Source of the DNA: Chloroflexota bacterium | GTDB taxonomy: Bacteria; Chloroflexota; Dormibacteria; Dormibacterales; Dormibacteraceae | DNA: 12,489 nucleotides | Assembly: GCA_005880755.1 (NCBI GenBank) | Contig: VBGV01000244.1 | Coordinates: forward strand, 1 to 12,489 | Direction: 5' to 3' | Part shown: positions 5,000 to 11,453 of the stretch, in pieces | How positions within the stretch are numbered: the stretch's first letter is position 1 | Layout of the letters: each line of letters opens with the position of its first letter | The notes under the pieces: model-generated | What the model was told of the DNA's origin: nothing | Database searches by the model: none | What the model saw: only the letters and a program-made list of their open reading frames with translations | Made by a program: the position numbers and the translations under genes

Positions 5000-6082
5000 T
5001 TGATCGATCGACTCGAGTCGATCGCGCGCCGTTATCGCGAGATCGAAAACGAGATGGCGCGGCCGGAGGTCGCCTCCGACCACGAGAAGTTGACGCTGCT
5101 GGCGCGCGAGCAGCGGACCATGCGCGACATCGTCACCGCTTACGACGCATACCGGCGGGCGCGCCAGGAGATGGAGTCGGCGCGCGAGATGCTCAGGCAC
5201 GAGAAAGATCCGGACATGCAGGAGTACCTGCGGTCGGAGGAGCGCCGGGCGTCAGACCGGCTTGCCGAGCTGGACGAGCGGCTGAAGGTGCTGCTGCTCC
5301 CGAAGGACCCGAACGACGACCGCGACGTCGTGGTCGAGATCCAGGGCGCCGAAGGTGGCGACGAGGCGGCGCTGTTCGCGGCTGACCTGTTTCGCATGTA
5401 CGCGCGCTGGGCGGAAAAGAAAGGATGGAAGGTCGACGTGGTCGAAGCCTCACCGACAGGCATCGGCGGCTACGACAAGATCACCTTCGAGGTCCACGGT
5501 CATGGCGCCTACTCGCAGCTGAAGTACGAGGGCGGCGTGCACCGGGTCCAGCGCGTGCCGAAGACCGAGGCGCAGGGCCGCATCCACACGTCCGCCGCGA
5601 CCGTTTCCGTGCTGCCCGAGGCCGATCCGGTAGAGGTCGAGCTCAAGCCGGAAGACCTCGAGATCAAGGCTTCGACGTCGACCGGCCCGGGCGGACAGAG
5701 CGTCAACACCACGTACTCTGCCATCCGCATCACCCACAAGCCGACCGGTCTCGCCGTGAGCATCCAGGACGAGAAGTCGCAGCTGCAGAACAAAGAGAAG
5801 GCGATGCGAGTCCTTCGGGCGAGGCTGTACGAGATGAAGCTCGCGGAACAGCAGGAAGCGATCGGCGCGCAGCGGCGCGGAATGGTCCGCAGCGGCAACC
5901 GGTCCGAGAAAATTCGCACGTACAACTTCAAGGACAACCGCGTCACCGATCACCGGATCAACCTGACCCTGCACAAGCTCGACCGCGTCATGACCGGCGA
6001 CCTCGACGACCTCGTGTCAGCATTGATCGCCGCCGAGAGAGCTGCGCAGCTGAACGGCGACAACCAAGCCGCCGCCACTTGA
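5000..6082 (+). CDS. prfA: Peptide chain release factor 1
   Basis: 360-aa RF1, which terminates translation at UAA and UAG on the ribosome. TTG at 5000 is chosen because GGGAG (4988-4992) precedes it and it gives the standard 360-aa length; the earlier in-frame TTG at 4964 lies inside the H hairpin. An N-terminal helical domain (about 1-95) is followed by the PCRF region with E-I-Q-G-A-E-G-G-D-E-A (about 113-123). The stop-codon reading tripeptide is P187-K188-T189 in H-R-V-Q-R-V-P-K-T-E, matching the P-x-T pattern of RF1 and not the S-P-F of RF2. The catalytic GGQ is at 231-233 (5690-5698), followed by S-V-N-T-T-Y-S-A-I-R-I-T-H. The C-terminal R-S-G-N-R-S-E-K-I-R-T-Y-N-F is typical. Codons 1-14 are duplicated upstream. 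The TGA stop overlaps the TTG start of prmC. Confidence 0.98.
   Translation: MIDRLESIARRYREIENEMARPEVASDHEKLTLLAREQRTMRDIVTAYDAYRRARQEMESAREMLRHEKDPDMQEYLRSEERRASDRLAELDERLKVLLLPKDPNDDRDVVVEIQGAEGGDEAALFAADLFRMYARWAEKKGWKVDVVEASPTGIGGYDKITFEVHGHGAYSQLKYEGGVHRVQRVPKTEAQGRIHTSAATVSVLPEADPVEVELKPEDLEIKASTSTGPGGQSVNTTYSAIRITHKPTGLAVSIQDEKSQLQNKEKAMRVLRARLYEMKLAEQQEAIGAQRRGMVRSGNRSEKIRTYNFKDNRVTDHRINLTLHKLDRVMTGDLDDLVSALIAAERAAQLNGDNQAAAT
5005..5024. repeat. 20-bp perfect palindrome at codons 2-9 of prfA
   Basis: Second copy of CGATCGACTCGAGTCGATCG, inside the genuine coding start. It encodes I-D-R-L-E-S-I-A, an ordinary RF1 N-terminus, so the palindrome could be a by-product of coding. It could also form an mRNA hairpin right after the start codon or be a dimeric protein-binding site. 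Confidence 0.85.
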
Positions 6083-6909
6083 CGATCGTTGAGGTCCTGA
6101 AGCTCTCCGCCGACTACCTCCAGAAGCGTGGATCCGATTCGTCCCGACTCGACGCCGAGCTCTTGCTCGCGCACGCGCTGAAGCTGCGGCGGCTCGACCT
6201 TTACCTGAAGTTCGACCATCCGATGTCAGAGGCTGAGCTCGCCGCATACCGAGCCCTGGTGGCGCGTCGGGCGAAAGGCGAGCCGGTCGCCTATCTGGTC
6301 GGCCACAAGCAATTCATGGGCCTCGACTTCGAGGTCACTCCCGACGTGCTCGTCCCGAACCCCGACACAGAGGTGCTGGTGCAGAGGGCGGTCGAGATCG
6401 CGCGCGAATCGAACAGGCCGGTGCGCGTGGCCGACGTCGGCACCGGTAGCGGTTGCATCGCGATCGCGGTCGCCCATTACGCCCCCAACGCCGATGTGTG
6501 GGGGTCGGACGTGAGCCGCGAGGCGCTGGAGGTTGCCGCGCGCAATGTGGAGCGGCATCGGGTGGCGGATCGCGTGCACCTCGAGTGCGGCGACCTCATG
6601 CAGCCCTTGGCGGGCGACTTCGACCTCGTCTGCGCCAACCTTCCTTATGTGGCGATCGGGTCCAACCTGCCCCTAGAGGTTGCCGCCCAGCCGGCGCGCG
6701 CCTTGCACGCGGAGCGGGGAGGGGCAGCGCTGGTGGCGCGCCTGCTCGAAGAGGCGCCGGCGCGTCTCAAGCCCGGCGCACGGGTGCTGGCCGAGCTCGA
6801 TTCGTCCATCCTGGCGGTCGCCTCACAAACGGCGGCCCGAAACTTTGCGGGCCACCGTGTGCTCCGCGACATGGGGGGCCACGAGCGCGTTATCGAAGCA
6901 TGGTCCTGA
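6079..6909 (+). CDS. prmC: Release factor glutamine methyltransferase
   Basis: 276-aa SAM-dependent N5-glutamine methyltransferase that methylates the Gln of the GGQ motif in RF1 and RF2; its substrate RF1 is encoded immediately upstream. The N-terminal helical domain (about 1-75) includes A-E-L-L-L-A-H-A-L. V-L-V-P-N-P-D-T-E (about 92-100) is a variant of the P-R-P-x-T-E motif. The SAM site is D-V-G-T-G-S-G-C-I-A-I-A (GTGSG at 121-125). The catalytic tetrad is N187-L-P-Y190, the N-L-P-Y variant of N-P-P-Y, and H-L-E-C-G-D precedes it. The TTG start (6079) overlaps the prfA stop by four bases (TTGA), giving translational coupling and fixing the start. The 3' end overlaps the next gene by 10 nt. 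Confidence 0.95.
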   Translation: MTIVEVLKLSADYLQKRGSDSSRLDAELLLAHALKLRRLDLYLKFDHPMSEAELAAYRALVARRAKGEPVAYLVGHKQFMGLDFEVTPDVLVPNPDTEVLVQRAVEIARESNRPVRVADVGTGSGCIAIAVAHYAPNADVWGSDVSREALEVAARNVERHRVADRVHLECGDLMQPLAGDFDLVCANLPYVAIGSNLPLEVAAQPARALHAERGGAALVARLLEEAPARLKPGARVLAELDSSILAVASQTAARNFAGHRVLRDMGGHERVIEAWS

Positions 6910-7484
6910 AACCTACGGCGGCAGGACTGCAGCGCGCGGCCAAGATGCTGCGGAGCGGTGGAGTCGTGGCGTTTCCAACCGACACCGTATATGGCCTCGG
7001 CGCGAGCTTCGACGACGAGTTGGCCCAGAAGCGGATCTATCAGATCAAAGGCCGTCCGGTGGGATTGCCGTTGATCCTCCTGATCGCGGCGCAGTCGCAG
7101 CTCGACGGTATCGTCCACGTCGACTCCCAGGCCGAGGCGCTCATGCGCAAGTGGTGGCCGGGCCCGCTCACGCTCATCCTTCACTCCAGGAGGGGTGGGA
7201 CGCTCGGCGTCAGAATTCCCGGGCACAAAGTAGCGCTCGGCCTGCTCCGCCATGCGGGACCGTTGATGACGACCAGCGCCAATCTTCACGGCCGCGAGCC
7301 GGCGATGAACGCCGAGGAGGCTGCAGCACTGACCGGGGTGATGGCTGTGATCGACGGTGGGACAGCGCCGGGAGGGATGGCCTCGACTGTGCTCGACCTG
7401 ACCGGACCGGAGCCTCACGTGCTCCGCGAGGGCGAGATCACGACTCACGAGCTCCTCGGGCCGCCACCACCGCGAGTCGGATAA
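6900..7484 (+). CDS. L-threonylcarbamoyladenylate synthase (Sua5/YrdC/TsaC family, short form)
   Basis: 194-aa single-domain YrdC-type enzyme. It makes threonylcarbamoyl-AMP from threonine, bicarbonate and ATP, the first step of t6A synthesis at position 37 of ANN-decoding tRNAs. Motifs: G-G-V-V-A-F-P-T-D-T-V-Y-G-L (20-33), K44-R-I-Y-Q-I-K-G-R-P (ATP/bicarbonate-binding K-R-x(3)-K-x-R-P), W-P-G-P-L-T-L-I-L (86-94), G-V-R-I-P (103-107) and T-T-S-A-N-L-H-G (124-131), close to the usual S-A-N-x-S-G. It lacks the C-terminal Sua5 domain, so it is the TsaC-like length. The ATG at 6900 overlaps prmC by 10 nt; the longer reading in this frame back to 6453 is a shadow within prmC. The order prmC-sua5 is common. 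Confidence 0.93.
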   Translation: MVLKPTAAGLQRAAKMLRSGGVVAFPTDTVYGLGASFDDELAQKRIYQIKGRPVGLPLILLIAAQSQLDGIVHVDSQAEALMRKWWPGPLTLILHSRRGGTLGVRIPGHKVALGLLRHAGPLMTTSANLHGREPAMNAEEAAALTGVMAVIDGGTAPGGMASTVLDLTGPEPHVLREGEITTHELLGPPPPRVG

Positions 7485-7496
7485 CCTCAGCTCGTG
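7482..7496 (+). promoter_or_regulatory. Possible leaderless promoter -10 and GTG start of glyA
   Basis: TAACCT at 7482-7487 fits a T-A-n-n-n-T -10 box, and its expected transcription start falls at or close to the GTG at 7494. No Shine-Dalgarno is seen before this GTG or before the alternative ATG at 7515. A convincing -35 is absent, so confidence is low. Confidence 0.3.
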
Positions 7497-8768
7497 ACCT
7501 CGAACATCACGACGATGACCTTCCGGGCCCTCGACCAGGTGGATCCGGACGTCGCGAACCTCATCCGTAAAGAATTCAAGCGCCAGTCCGAAACCCTCGA
7601 GCTGATCGCGTCTGAGAACCTGACCAGCCCCGCGATCCTGGAGGCTCTCGGCACGCTGCTGACCAACAAGTACGCCGAGGGATATCCGGGACGCCGTTAC
7701 TACGGAGGCACGGGCGAGGTCATCGACAAGATCGAGACGCTCGCGGTCGAGCGTGCCAAGCAGCTCTTCGGCGCCGAGTACGTGAACGTGCAGCCCCATT
7801 CCGGATCGCAGGCCAACGCGGCGGTATACATGGCCGTGTGCCAGCCCGGCGACCGGGTGATGGGAATGGACCTCTCGGCCGGGGGTCACCTGACGCACGG
7901 AAGTCCGGCGAACTTCAGCGGCAAGCTGTACGAGATTCACTCGTACGGTGTCGACCGCGAGACCGAACAGATCGATTACGACGTGGTGCAAAAGCTGGCC
8001 GAGGAGGTCCGGCCGAAGATGCTGCTGGCAGGCTTCTCCGCATACTCGCGCATCGTCGATTGGGGGCGCATGCGCCAGATCGCGGACTCGGTCGGCGCCA
8101 CGCTGTTCGTCGACATGGCCCATGTGGCGGGTCTCGTGGCCGGTGGCGTGTACCCCTCGCCGATCCCGCACGCGGCAATCACCACGACCACCACGCAGAA
8201 GACGCTTCGCGGGGCGTGGGGCGCGATCATCCTCTGCCGCAACGACTGGCAGAAAGCGATCGACTCCGCCGTCTTTCCCGGCACGCAGGGCGGGCCCTTG
8301 ATGCACGCCATTGCGGCCAAGGCCGTGTGCTTCGGCGAAGCGCTGAAGCCCGATTTCAAGCAGTACGCGAAGCAGGTCGTGGTCAACGCCAAGGCGATGG
8401 CCGACCGGCTGATGGAGCGCGGCCTTCGCCTGGTGAGCGGCGGGACGGACAACCACCTCATGCTGATCGACCTGCGGCCGCAAAAGCGCACCGGCAAGCA
8501 GGTGCAGGACGTGGCGGACACCGTCGGCATCACGCTCAACCGCAACTCCATCCCCTTTGACGACGCATCGAAGTTCAACCCGAGCGGTGTGCGGGTCGGA
8601 ACGCCCCTGGTCACCACGCGTGGCATGCGCCAGGCCGAGATGGTCGTGATCGCCGACTGCATCGCCGACCTGGTCGAGCGTATCGAGGACGCAGCGACCC
8701 TCGACTCGGTCCACGAGCGCGCGCTCGAGCTCTGCCGGCGATTCCCGATCCCCTACGCGTTTGACTGA
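7494..8768 (+). CDS. glyA: Serine hydroxymethyltransferase
   Basis: 424-aa cytosolic PLP enzyme interconverting serine plus tetrahydrofolate with glycine plus 5,10-methylene-THF, the main one-carbon source. Clear SHMT motifs: L-E-L-I-A-S-E-N-L-T-S, N-K-Y-A-E-G-Y-P-G-R-R-Y-Y-G-G, N-V-Q-P-H-S-G-S-Q-A-N, F-P-G-T-Q-G-G-P-L-M-H, and S-G-V-R-V-G-T-P-L-V-T-T-R-G near the C-terminus. The PLP lysine is K236 (codon 8199-8201). Its surroundings are unusual: T-T-T-T-T-Q-K-T-L-R-G-A-W-G-A replaces the usual T-T-T-T-H-K-T-L-R-G-P-R-G-G. The His before the Lys is Gln and the following Pro-Arg is Ala-Trp. Length is normal. GTG 7494 is the chosen start; ATG 7515 is an alternative that removes seven residues. 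It ends 2 nt before the next start. Confidence 0.96.
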   Translation: MTSNITTMTFRALDQVDPDVANLIRKEFKRQSETLELIASENLTSPAILEALGTLLTNKYAEGYPGRRYYGGTGEVIDKIETLAVERAKQLFGAEYVNVQPHSGSQANAAVYMAVCQPGDRVMGMDLSAGGHLTHGSPANFSGKLYEIHSYGVDRETEQIDYDVVQKLAEEVRPKMLLAGFSAYSRIVDWGRMRQIADSVGATLFVDMAHVAGLVAGGVYPSPIPHAAITTTTTQKTLRGAWGAIILCRNDWQKAIDSAVFPGTQGGPLMHAIAAKAVCFGEALKPDFKQYAKQVVVNAKAMADRLMERGLRLVSGGTDNHLMLIDLRPQKRTGKQVQDVADTVGITLNRNSIPFDDASKFNPSGVRVGTPLVTTRGMRQAEMVVIADCIADLVERIEDAATLDSVHERALELCRRFPIPYAFD

Positions 8769-8770
8769 AT

Positions 8771-9883
8771 TTGACTGACTTCTTCAGCGACCAGGCGCTC
8801 ACCAGCGTCACCGAGCACCTGCTGCCCGGGCTGTGGCCTTTGCTCGCCGCCTTTGCGATCTGCGCACTCGCCTCGCCATTGGCGATCTGGCTCGCACCGC
8901 GCCTCGGACTGATTGCCGAGCCGGGCGGCCGCCACGCTCACGTCAACCCGACCCCCGTGCTCGGCGGCCTGGCGATGTGGCTTGGTTTTGGGGCCGCGGT
9001 CCTCGCGTTCGCGCCACACAACCTGCAGACGCTCGGCTTGTTGGTCGTCTCCGGCCTCGCGACGGGGCTTCTCATCATCGATGACCGCTGGTCGATGCGT
9101 CCGGTCATCAAGCTGGCCGTGCAGATCGGCCTCGCGCTGTTGGCGGTGCTTGCGTTCAACTTTCAAATCGGGTACTTCGGCCTGCCCGGCGGCCACATCG
9201 TCTACTTCGCACTTCCGATCGCGATCGGGGTCAGCGTCTTCTGGCTCGTCGGGATGCAGAACACGGTCAACTTCCTCGACGGGGCTGACGGTCTCGCCGC
9301 CGGAGTGGTCGCCATCGTCGCTGTGGTGCTGATGCTCGCCGCGGGCCAGCTGAAACAGCCAGAGGTGGTGCAGATGAGCGGAGCCCTCGCGGGCTGCTGC
9401 GCCGGATTCCTTCTCTTCAACTTCTACCCGGCGCGGATCTTCATGGGCGACTCGGGCGCCCACTTCCTCGGCATGGCGCTCGGGATGATCTCGATCCTCG
9501 GCGTGGCCAAGGTCGCGGTGGCGTTTGCTTTGGCCGCACCGGTGCTCGCTCTCGCAGTTCCGATCATCGACACGGGTTGGGCGATCCTCCGCCGGGGCTG
9601 GCGAGGCGCGTCGGTGGCGCGCCCAGACTTGATGCACCTGCACCACCGCCTGCAGTCGTTCGGCCTCGACACACGCCAGACGTGCTTTGTGTTTTACGCC
9701 GCAAGCGCGTTGCTCGGCGCGCTCGGGCTGACGCTTTTCGGCCACGGCCGTGTCCTGGCGGTGGTCGTGGCCGCCACGGCGGTCCTGACGTCGACGGTCG
9801 CCGCCGACCTGCTCCTGCACACGGGTTGGAGGATCAACGCTCCCTGGCTGCGCCGCCTTCTGGCCGATCCAGGTACCCGCTAG
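8771..9883 (+). CDS. WecA/MraY-family polyprenyl-phosphate N-acetylhexosamine-1-phosphate transferase
   Basis: 370-aa polytopic membrane enzyme of glycosyltransferase family 4. Relatives (WecA, TagO, actinobacterial WecA) transfer GlcNAc-1-phosphate from UDP-GlcNAc to undecaprenyl or decaprenyl phosphate, starting cell-surface polysaccharide synthesis. Motifs: N-P-T-P-V-L-G-G-L-A (59-68), I-D-D (103-105, Mg-binding Asp pair), N-T-V-N-F-L-D-G-A-D-G-L-A (164-176), F-N-F-Y-P-A-R-I-F-M-G-D-S-G-A (216-230), and the cytosolic M-H-L-H-H-R-L (288-294), whose H-x-H-H pattern favours GlcNAc-type transferases over MraY. About ten hydrophobic segments are visible. TTG 8771 is the only suitable start, 2 nt after the glyA stop, with no obvious ribosome-binding site, so coupling to glyA is likely. 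A wecA-type gene just before atp genes is a recurrent order in Actinomycetota and relatives. The exact sugar and lipid are not determinable here. Confidence 0.92.
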   Translation: MTDFFSDQALTSVTEHLLPGLWPLLAAFAICALASPLAIWLAPRLGLIAEPGGRHAHVNPTPVLGGLAMWLGFGAAVLAFAPHNLQTLGLLVVSGLATGLLIIDDRWSMRPVIKLAVQIGLALLAVLAFNFQIGYFGLPGGHIVYFALPIAIGVSVFWLVGMQNTVNFLDGADGLAAGVVAIVAVVLMLAAGQLKQPEVVQMSGALAGCCAGFLLFNFYPARIFMGDSGAHFLGMALGMISILGVAKVAVAFALAAPVLALAVPIIDTGWAILRRGWRGASVARPDLMHLHHRLQSFGLDTRQTCFVFYAASALLGALGLTLFGHGRVLAVVVAATAVLTSTVAADLLLHTGWRINAPWLRRLLADPGTR

Positions 9884-9897
9884 CATTTAGCGCGGGG
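9876..9897 (+). promoter_or_regulatory. Short hairpin and possible -10 at the wecA/atp junction
   Basis: TAGCAT at 9881-9886 overlaps the wecA-type stop codon and could be a -10 box for the atp genes, giving a leader of only a few nucleotides before ATG 9898; no credible -35 is seen. The same bases form a small stem: CCCGCTA (9876-9882) pairs with TAGCG-c-GG (9888-9895) with one bulged C and a 5-nt loop. This could be a weak regulatory hairpin next to the start codon. It is speculative. Confidence 0.25.
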
Positions 9898-10110
9898 ATG
9901 ACGTCCAGCCCGAGCCCAGGGCCGTCAGGCACCGAGCTGATGGGTCTCGGTGCACTCCTGGCAGGCGCGGTCGTCGCGCCAATCTTGCTGGGCATCGTCC
10001 TCGACGGAGCCCTTCGAACCTCGCCAGTCTTTCTCTTCGCGGGCCTGCTGGTGGGGATCGCCGCGTCGGTGGCTGTTGTGTACGTGAGGTACGTCAAACG
10101 CTATTGGTGA
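9898..10110 (+). CDS. AtpZ/AtpI-family small membrane protein of the ATP synthase operon
   Basis: 70-aa protein with two predicted transmembrane helices, about 15-35 and 44-65. The turn between them, L-D36-G-A-L-R-T41-S-P-V-F, matches the D-x(4)-T-x-P-x-F loop of the AtpZ/ATPase_gene1 family. Family members are proposed to help Mg2+ or Ca2+ transport or c-ring assembly; that is debated. The start is ATG 9898, because the domain begins about ten residues later and the reading upstream is a shadow inside the wecA-type gene. It is the first gene of the atp cluster and overlaps the next by 4 nt (GTGA). Confidence 0.75.
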   Translation: MTSSPSPGPSGTELMGLGALLAGAVVAPILLGIVLDGALRTSPVFLFAGLLVGIAASVAVVYVRYVKRYW

Positions 10111-10448
10111 GATTGAAAGGCGTGGCTGGCCGGGCGGTCGTTGCCTGCCTCGTCGCAGCGGTCGTCGCGTTTGTTGCACTTGCCGTGGCTGGCTACACCA
10201 GGGCCGGCACGGCAGTCGCCCTGGGTCTCGTCCTCGGATCCGTCAATGGCGCATTGGCTGAGCGGGCACTCGGCGCAGGCGTCAGCCCACGTCTCTCGAG
10301 CATCCCGCGCCTCGCGGTTTTGACTGTTCTCGCGATCGGCATCGGCTTGATGCTCGGGACGGCGTACGCGTGGCTCGTCGTCCTCGGCGTCGCCGCTGCA
10401 CAGCTCATTCTCGTTGCGGTGGCGGCGAAGGCGCTTCTGAACCGATGA
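10107..10448 (+). CDS. AtpI-like ATP synthase subunit I membrane protein
   Basis: 113-aa, very hydrophobic protein with about four predicted transmembrane helices (roughly residues 9-28, 33-50, 67-84 and 87-108). A G-L-V-L-G-S-V-N-G-A-L-A-E-R stretch resembles the small-residue and Asn pattern of ATP synthase subunit I (AtpI/UncI), which assists assembly of the c-ring. Similarity is weak, and position between the AtpZ-like gene and atpB is the main argument. GTG 10107 overlaps the upstream TGA (GTGA), and the stop TGA overlaps the atpB ATG (ATGA), so tight translational coupling is likely. A TTG at 10104 is an alternative start. Confidence 0.65.
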   Translation: MRLKGVAGRAVVACLVAAVVAFVALAVAGYTRAGTAVALGLVLGSVNGALAERALGAGVSPRLSSIPRLAVLTVLAIGIGLMLGTAYAWLVVLGVAAAQLILVAVAAKALLNR

Positions 10449-11203
10449 GATTCGTTTTCGACGAGCAGCCGCCTGTCACGCATCCGACAGTCGACCTCGG
10501 CTGCGGAACTTTCTGCACGATCAACTACGACAGCGTCATCTCGAGCGCGCTCGCGATCGTGGTCACGATCGTCTTCGCCGTCCTCATCGCCCGATCGATG
10601 AGCAGCGAACGACCCAACCGGGTTCAGGCTCTCGCCGAATGGGCGTTTTCCTATGTCAGGTCGACGAGCAACGAGAACGCGCCCGACGCCTCGAGCTTCG
10701 TGGTCCCGCTTGCCGCGACGATCGGCTTCTACATCCTGGTCGCGAACTACCTCGACTTTCTGCCGATCACGCTCATCCCGGACGTGCATCCAGCCAACAC
10801 CGACGTGAACCAGACGGCGGCGATGGCAATCGTCGTTTTCGTACTCCTGCACTGGTACAACATCAGGCTGCGCGGGTTCAGAGGCTACCTTCTGTACTAC
10901 ACCCGGCCGCACGAACTTCCGGTGTGGGCCCGCGCCATATTCACACCTCTCAACGTGATCGAAGAGATCGTCAAGCCTGTGACGTTGGCGCTGCGACTGT
11001 TCGGCAACCTGCTGGCCGGGCTACTGATGCTCTACGTGATCGGGCTCTTGCTGCCCCCCGTCATCGCCACGCCTGTGGTCGCGATCTGGAAGCTTTTCGA
11101 TGTGCTGTTCATCGGTTTGATCCAGGCGTTCATCTTCATGTTGCTCACATTGGTGTACTTCGGCCTCGCCCGCGAGGGCTTCGAACAAGAGCATTCACAC
11201 TAA
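10445..11203 (+). CDS. atpB: ATP synthase F0 subunit a
   Basis: 252-aa stator subunit forming the proton half-channels next to the c-ring. The key helix is L-A-L-R184-L-F-G-N-L-L-A-G (181-192); R184 is the essential arginine (R210 in E. coli). Also typical are P-L-N-V-I-E-E-I-V-K-P (168-178), A-N-Y-L-D-F-L-P near 100-107, and the final helix L-I-Q-A-F-I-F-M-L-L-T-L-V-Y (225-238). Five or six transmembrane helices and normal length. The start ATG overlaps the upstream stop in ATGA. The stop TAA is part of the strong atpE ribosome-binding region (TAAGGAGGG). Confidence 0.97.
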   Translation: MRFVFDEQPPVTHPTVDLGCGTFCTINYDSVISSALAIVVTIVFAVLIARSMSSERPNRVQALAEWAFSYVRSTSNENAPDASSFVVPLAATIGFYILVANYLDFLPITLIPDVHPANTDVNQTAAMAIVVFVLLHWYNIRLRGFRGYLLYYTRPHELPVWARAIFTPLNVIEEIVKPVTLALRLFGNLLAGLLMLYVIGLLLPPVIATPVVAIWKLFDVLFIGLIQAFIFMLLTLVYFGLAREGFEQEHSH

Positions 11204-11209
11204 GGAGGG
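11203..11209 (+). promoter_or_regulatory. Strong Shine-Dalgarno of atpE
   Basis: AGGAGGG follows the first two bases of the atpB stop codon and sits a few bases before ATG 11214. It is the best ribosome-binding site in the window, which fits the need for many c-subunit copies per complex. Confidence 0.85.
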
Positions 11210-11213
11210 AGTC

Positions 11214-11453
11214 ATGGACCACCTGGCAGCCGCAATGATCGCCTTCGGAATCGCACTCGGCGGCGGCGCGATCGGTGCCGCTATTGGCGACGGTCTCGTC
11301 GGCAACGCAACGATCAACGGTGTCGCCCGACAGCCGGAGTCACGCGGCCAGCTGCAGGGCATCATGTTCATCATCATTGGACTGGTCGAGGGGATGTACT
11401 TCATCAACCTCGCGTTCGGCGCCCTGTTCGTGTTCTCGCTGGGGGCTAAGTGA
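11214..11453 (+). CDS. atpE: ATP synthase F0 subunit c
   Basis: 79-aa hairpin of two membrane helices forming the rotor ring. The polar loop is A-R39-Q-P41-E. The ion-binding carboxylate is E59 in G-L-V-E-G-M-Y-F-I-N-L. Helix 1 is glycine-rich (G-G-G-A-I-G-A-A-I-G-D-G, 16-27). The Gln and Glu-Ser pattern of sodium-type rings is not seen, so proton coupling is likely. D26 in helix 1 is unusual: the matching site is Gln in Na+ rings and Asn in Bacillus-type c subunits. Length is normal. The stop overlaps the atpF GTG in GTGA. Confidence 0.97.
   Translation: MDHLAAAMIAFGIALGGGAIGAAIGDGLVGNATINGVARQPESRGQLQGIMFIIIGLVEGMYFINLAFGALFVFSLGAK

Larger units (their letters stand above)
4881..5041 (+). 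repeat. Direct repeat, downstream unit (R2-spacer-H2-genuine prfA start)
   Basis: Second copy of the unit. R lies 161 bp after the upstream copy; H and the prfA start lie 160 bp after theirs. The 42-nt prfA part differs from copy 1 at only two bases: the first base of the start codon (A in copy 1, T here) and 4872/5032 (C versus T, synonymous Arg). The spacer (about 4925-4956) aligns only weakly with that of copy 1. After 5041 this copy continues into the real RF1 gene, while copy 1 runs back into R. Confidence 0.9.

Noticed and set aside
4720..5041. CRISPR array
   Set aside because: Only two units of about 160 bp including coding sequence, two different hairpins, and no cas genes nearby.
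4568..5200. 210-codon - strand ORF over the repeats
   Set aside because: Its apparent repeats are only the translated R and H elements; no domain, and it runs antisense to DUF1385 and prfA.
6645..8714. 689-codon open frame on the - strand
   Set aside because: It is antisense to prmC, sua5 and glyA, all of which have strong motifs. Its composition (rich in Arg, His, Asp, Val) is the usual GC-rich shadow, and no known domain was recognised.
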